Assembly (NCBI GenBank): GCA_018665505.1
Contig: JABJCS010000008.1
Coordinates: 1 to 6,029 of the forward strand
Length of the DNA: 6,029 nucleotides
Direction: 5' to 3'
From: Alphaproteobacteria bacterium
Lineage (GTDB): Bacteria; Pseudomonadota; Alphaproteobacteria; UBA8366
Shown here: positions 4,349 through 6,029 of the stretch, in pieces
How the letters are laid out: each line of letters starts with the position of its first letter
How positions within the stretch are numbered: the first letter of the stretch is position 1
The notes under the pieces: generated by a model
What the model saw: the letters and a program-made list of their open reading frames with translations, nothing else
Told to the model about the DNA's origin: nothing
The model's database searches: none
Program-made: the position numbers and the translations under genes

Positions 4349-5386
4349 ATGGCACCCGACAGCACCGCCTCATCGCTCCCGCACATCCCGCTCGTCGATA
4401 TCGGTGACGGCGGGGCCGTAGCGTTGTTTGAGAGTGATCCGACGCGGGCGGCGGAGATCATCCGCCTCGGGCGCGCGCAATACGGCACCAGGCTGATCGC
4501 CGGTCTCGATACGATGTCCCGCCTTTGGTCGACCTATGCCGGCAATACCCACAATGGCGAGATCGCAGAGATTGCCGGGCAGCTGCCGCGCGGCGTCTGG
4601 TTCATGAACCTCTGTCTCGAATGGGGCTGTACCAGCGGTGTGATGGTGGATCCGACGGCTCCCGGCATGCGGTTGCTACGGACCCTCGATTGGCCGTTCC
4701 ACGGGTTGGGCCGGCATCTGGTCGTGGCACGACAGTCAGGCCCGGCCGGCGACTATTATAATATGACATGGCACGGATTTACTGGCGTCGTCCAAGCCAT
4801 GGCACCGGGCAGATTCGCCGTTGCCATCAATCAAGCGCCGCTGGTGCGCCGCATGACCTTGCCGGTCTATGTGGATTGGCTGGTCAACAAGGTGAAGACA
4901 TTTTCCGGACGGCGCGTCCCGCCGGTGCATCTGTTGCGCCGCGTGGTCGAGACCTGCCGGAATTATCACGAGGCGCACGATATGCTCTCGAAAACGCCTA
5001 TTGCGGTGCCGGCGATATTCTCCCTCGTCGGCACCGAGCGCGGCGAAGGGTGCGTGATCGAGCGCTTGGAACGCCGCGCCGCCATCCTGGAGGCGCCCGC
5101 GGCGGCGGCCAACCATTGGTTCGGTAAAACCTTTAAACCGGGCAAGGAACGCGGCATCGCGAGCTACCGCCGCCACCGATTGATGAACGGCTATACCCTC
5201 AGCCAGGTCACCGATTTTACCTGGGCGATCTACCCCGTGCTCAACGAGGACACGCGCCTTGCGATGTCTTCCAATCCGCAGACGGGAGAGCTGCGGGTAC
5301 AAGGATTCGAGGCGGATGGCCCGGCGACCGAGGTTTTCGATTTGTCGCACCATACCGGATCGCAACGAACCCAGGAGATTTCCTGA
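4349..5386 (+). CDS. Ntn-hydrolase, choloylglycine hydrolase/acid-ceramidase-like
   Basis: This 345-residue protein probably hydrolyses an amide bond of an unknown substrate. GCTSGVMVDP (93-102) followed by RTLDWPF (111-117) matches the N-terminal-nucleophile pattern of this superfamily: nucleophile cysteine C94, then a conserved Arg/Asp pair (R111, D114), as in the CTSIV and RNMD segments of acid ceramidase. FAVAINQAP (156-164) supplies a candidate oxyanion-site asparagine N161, and AAANHW (252-257) a second asparagine, N255. As in acid ceramidase and NAAA, roughly 90 residues precede the cysteine, so self-cleavage before C94 to give two subunits is possible but unproven. There is no signal peptide or membrane segment, so a cytoplasmic location is likely. 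Start ATG at 4349 has only a weak, distant AGGAAA (4330-4335); a TATACT at 4306-4311 could be a -10. The gene ends 9 bases before the rplU promoter and appears to be its own transcription unit. Subfamily and substrate are not resolved. Confidence 0.72.
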   Translation: MAPDSTASSLPHIPLVDIGDGGAVALFESDPTRAAEIIRLGRAQYGTRLIAGLDTMSRLWSTYAGNTHNGEIAEIAGQLPRGVWFMNLCLEWGCTSGVMVDPTAPGMRLLRTLDWPFHGLGRHLVVARQSGPAGDYYNMTWHGFTGVVQAMAPGRFAVAINQAPLVRRMTLPVYVDWLVNKVKTFSGRRVPPVHLLRRVVETCRNYHEAHDMLSKTPIAVPAIFSLVGTERGEGCVIERLERRAAILEAPAAAANHWFGKTFKPGKERGIASYRRHRLMNGYTLSQVTDFTWAIYPVLNEDTRLAMSSNPQTGELRVQGFEADGPATEVFDLSHHTGSQRTQEIS

Positions 5387-5395
5387 GTAAAACCG

Positions 5396-5423
5396 TTGAC
5401 TTCGCATCTGCGGTAAGTATAGT
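5396..5423 (+). promoter_or_regulatory. Sigma70-type promoter of rplU-rpmA
   Basis: TTGACT (5396-5401) and TATAGT (5418-5423) are separated by 16 bases, close to the housekeeping consensus. Transcription would begin near 5430, giving a leader of about 105 bases before rplU. The promoter begins 9 bases after the stop of the upstream hydrolase gene, which explains independent expression of the ribosomal protein genes. Confidence 0.75.
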
Positions 5424-5429
5424 CGCGGC

Positions 5430-5534
5430 TCGTTTTCCGGGCCCTATACGGCCCGATGGATTTTATGCGTCCGATTTCGTCCTGGCCTCCGCCGGGAACG
5501 GGGCGGACCACTCGATACGAGAGAGCACGGTCAG
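5430..5534 (+). promoter_or_regulatory. Structured 5' leader of rplU-rpmA (candidate autoregulatory)
   Basis: Two hairpins lie in the untranslated leader. The first has CGGGCC (5438-5443) paired with GGCCCG (5450-5455) around CTATAC. The second has TCCGCC (5488-5493) paired with GGCGGA (5502-5507) around an 8-base loop. The stretch after the second stem carries GAGAGAG (5519-5525), the ribosome site for rplU. Ribosomal protein operons are often repressed by binding of their own product to such leaders; that L21 or L27 does so here is inference. Confidence 0.5.
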
Positions 5535-5921
5535 ATGTTCGCAGTGATCAAGAGCGGCGGCAAGCAATACAAAGTCGCCAAAAACGATGTCATCCGGGTC
5601 GAAAAACTCGACGCGGAAGCAGGCGCCAGTATCGACCTCAACGAGGTCTTGATGGTCGGAGACGATAAGAGCCAGACGGTGGGCGTGCCCCTCGTTGACG
5701 GCGCGAGTGTCTCCGCAACGGTTCTCGAACAAATGCGAGACCGTAAGATCATCATCTTCAAGAAGAAGCGTCGGCAAAACTATCGCCGCAAAAACGGCCA
5801 CCGTCAGCACCTGACGGTCCTGCGGATCGACGATATCCTGGCCGCCGGCAAGAAAAAGGCTGCCCCGAAAAAGAAAGCGGAAGCAGCGCCCGAAGCCGCT
5901 CCCGCGGCGGAAGCAGAGTAA
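5535..5921 (+). CDS. rplU: 50S ribosomal protein L21
   Basis: Large-subunit ribosomal protein that binds 23S rRNA. The 128-residue product begins [14 protein letters not shown], the standard L21 start. Residues 65-96 ([16 protein letters not shown], then [10 protein letters not shown]) form the conserved basic rRNA-binding region, followed by LTVLRIDDI (93-101). The universal L21 core is about 100-105 residues. Here a low-complexity Lys/Ala/Glu tail (about 102-128) is added, a common alphaproteobacterial feature. The ATG at 5535 has GAGAGAG about 9 bases upstream. The stop TAA overlaps the ribosome site of rpmA, so L21 and L27 are translated from one message. Confidence 0.98.
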   Translation: MFAVIKSGGKQYKVAKNDVIRVEKLDAEAGASIDLNEVLMVGDDKSQTVGVPLVDGASVSATVLEQMRDRKIIIFKKKRRQNYRRKNGHRQHLTVLRIDDILAAGKKKAAPKKKAEAAPEAAPAAEAE

Positions 5922-5934
5922 GGAGTAGAACGCC

Positions 5935-6029
5935 ATGGCACATAAAAAGGCAGGCGGTAGTTCACGTAACGGTCGCGATACAATTGGTCGCCGTCTCGGC
6001 GTGAAAAAATACGGCGGAGAAGCAGTAAT
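5935..6029 (+). CDS. rpmA: 50S ribosomal protein L27 (partial, N-terminus)
   Basis: L27 lies near the peptidyl-transferase centre, its N-terminal tail reaching toward the P-site tRNA. The visible 31 codons give [20 protein letters not shown] and then [11 protein letters not shown], the standard L27 beginning; full-length L27 is about 85-90 residues, so roughly two thirds lies outside the window. The start has no N-terminal cleavage extension of the Firmicutes type. AAGGAG (5920-5925) is 9 bases before the ATG and overlaps the rplU stop, 13 bases separating the two genes. Confidence 0.97.
   Translation, partial: MAHKKAGGSSRNGRDTIGRRLGVKKYGGEAV

Noticed and set aside
4736..5407. Minus-strand 223-residue frame opposite the hydrolase gene
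   Set aside because: Arg/His-rich antisense frame produced by high-GC coding sequence; no domain and no initiation signal.
5463..5936. Minus-strand 157-residue frame opposite rplU
   Set aside because: It is antisense to an unmistakable ribosomal protein gene.

Overview
The window looks like an alphaproteobacterial chromosome, possibly Rhodospirillales-like. The evidence is the rplU-rpmA pair with an Ala/Lys-rich L21 tail, a strong TTGAC/TATAGT promoter, an IS6-family element typical of alphaproteobacteria, and a DUF2924 plus large serine recombinase pair common in that class. The lineage below class is a guess. The window joins a mobile or decayed accessory segment (about 1-4100) to ordinary core chromosome (about 4108-6029).

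Layout: positions 1-391 hold the 5' part of an IS6-family insertion sequence whose transposase reads leftward out of the window. It abuts a 156-bp end fragment (392-547) of a second, related IS6 copy, which itself interrupts a phage-type ParB-domain/DNA methyltransferase gene (minus strand, native part 548-1301). That gene keeps its ParB-like domain and the DPPY catalytic motif but has lost its 3' half. Positions 1302-1683 form a control region between divergent genes, with several palindromes. Then comes a coupled plus-strand pair: a DUF2924 protein (1684-2097) and a 554-residue large serine recombinase (2094-3758), overlapping by ATGA. An AT-richer intergenic stretch (3759-4107) carries a family of TTCCCTGTT repeats in direct and inverted orientation and a long-spaced inverted repeat. 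It ends at the 3' end of a minus-strand tRNA-Ser(CGA).

Core side: the tRNA is followed by a 345-residue Ntn-hydrolase-like protein of the choloylglycine hydrolase/acid-ceramidase superfamily (4349-5386). A strong sigma70-type promoter and a structured leader then precede rplU (L21) and rpmA (L27, cut by the window end).

How it fits together: the serine recombinase and its DUF2924 partner are probably the integration/excision module of a genomic island or prophage remnant whose right boundary lies between 3759 and the tRNA. The methyltransferase is cargo inactivated by IS6 insertions. No complete new defence or metabolic system is visible. The least explained items are the DUF2924-recombinase coupling and the repeat field downstream of the recombinase.
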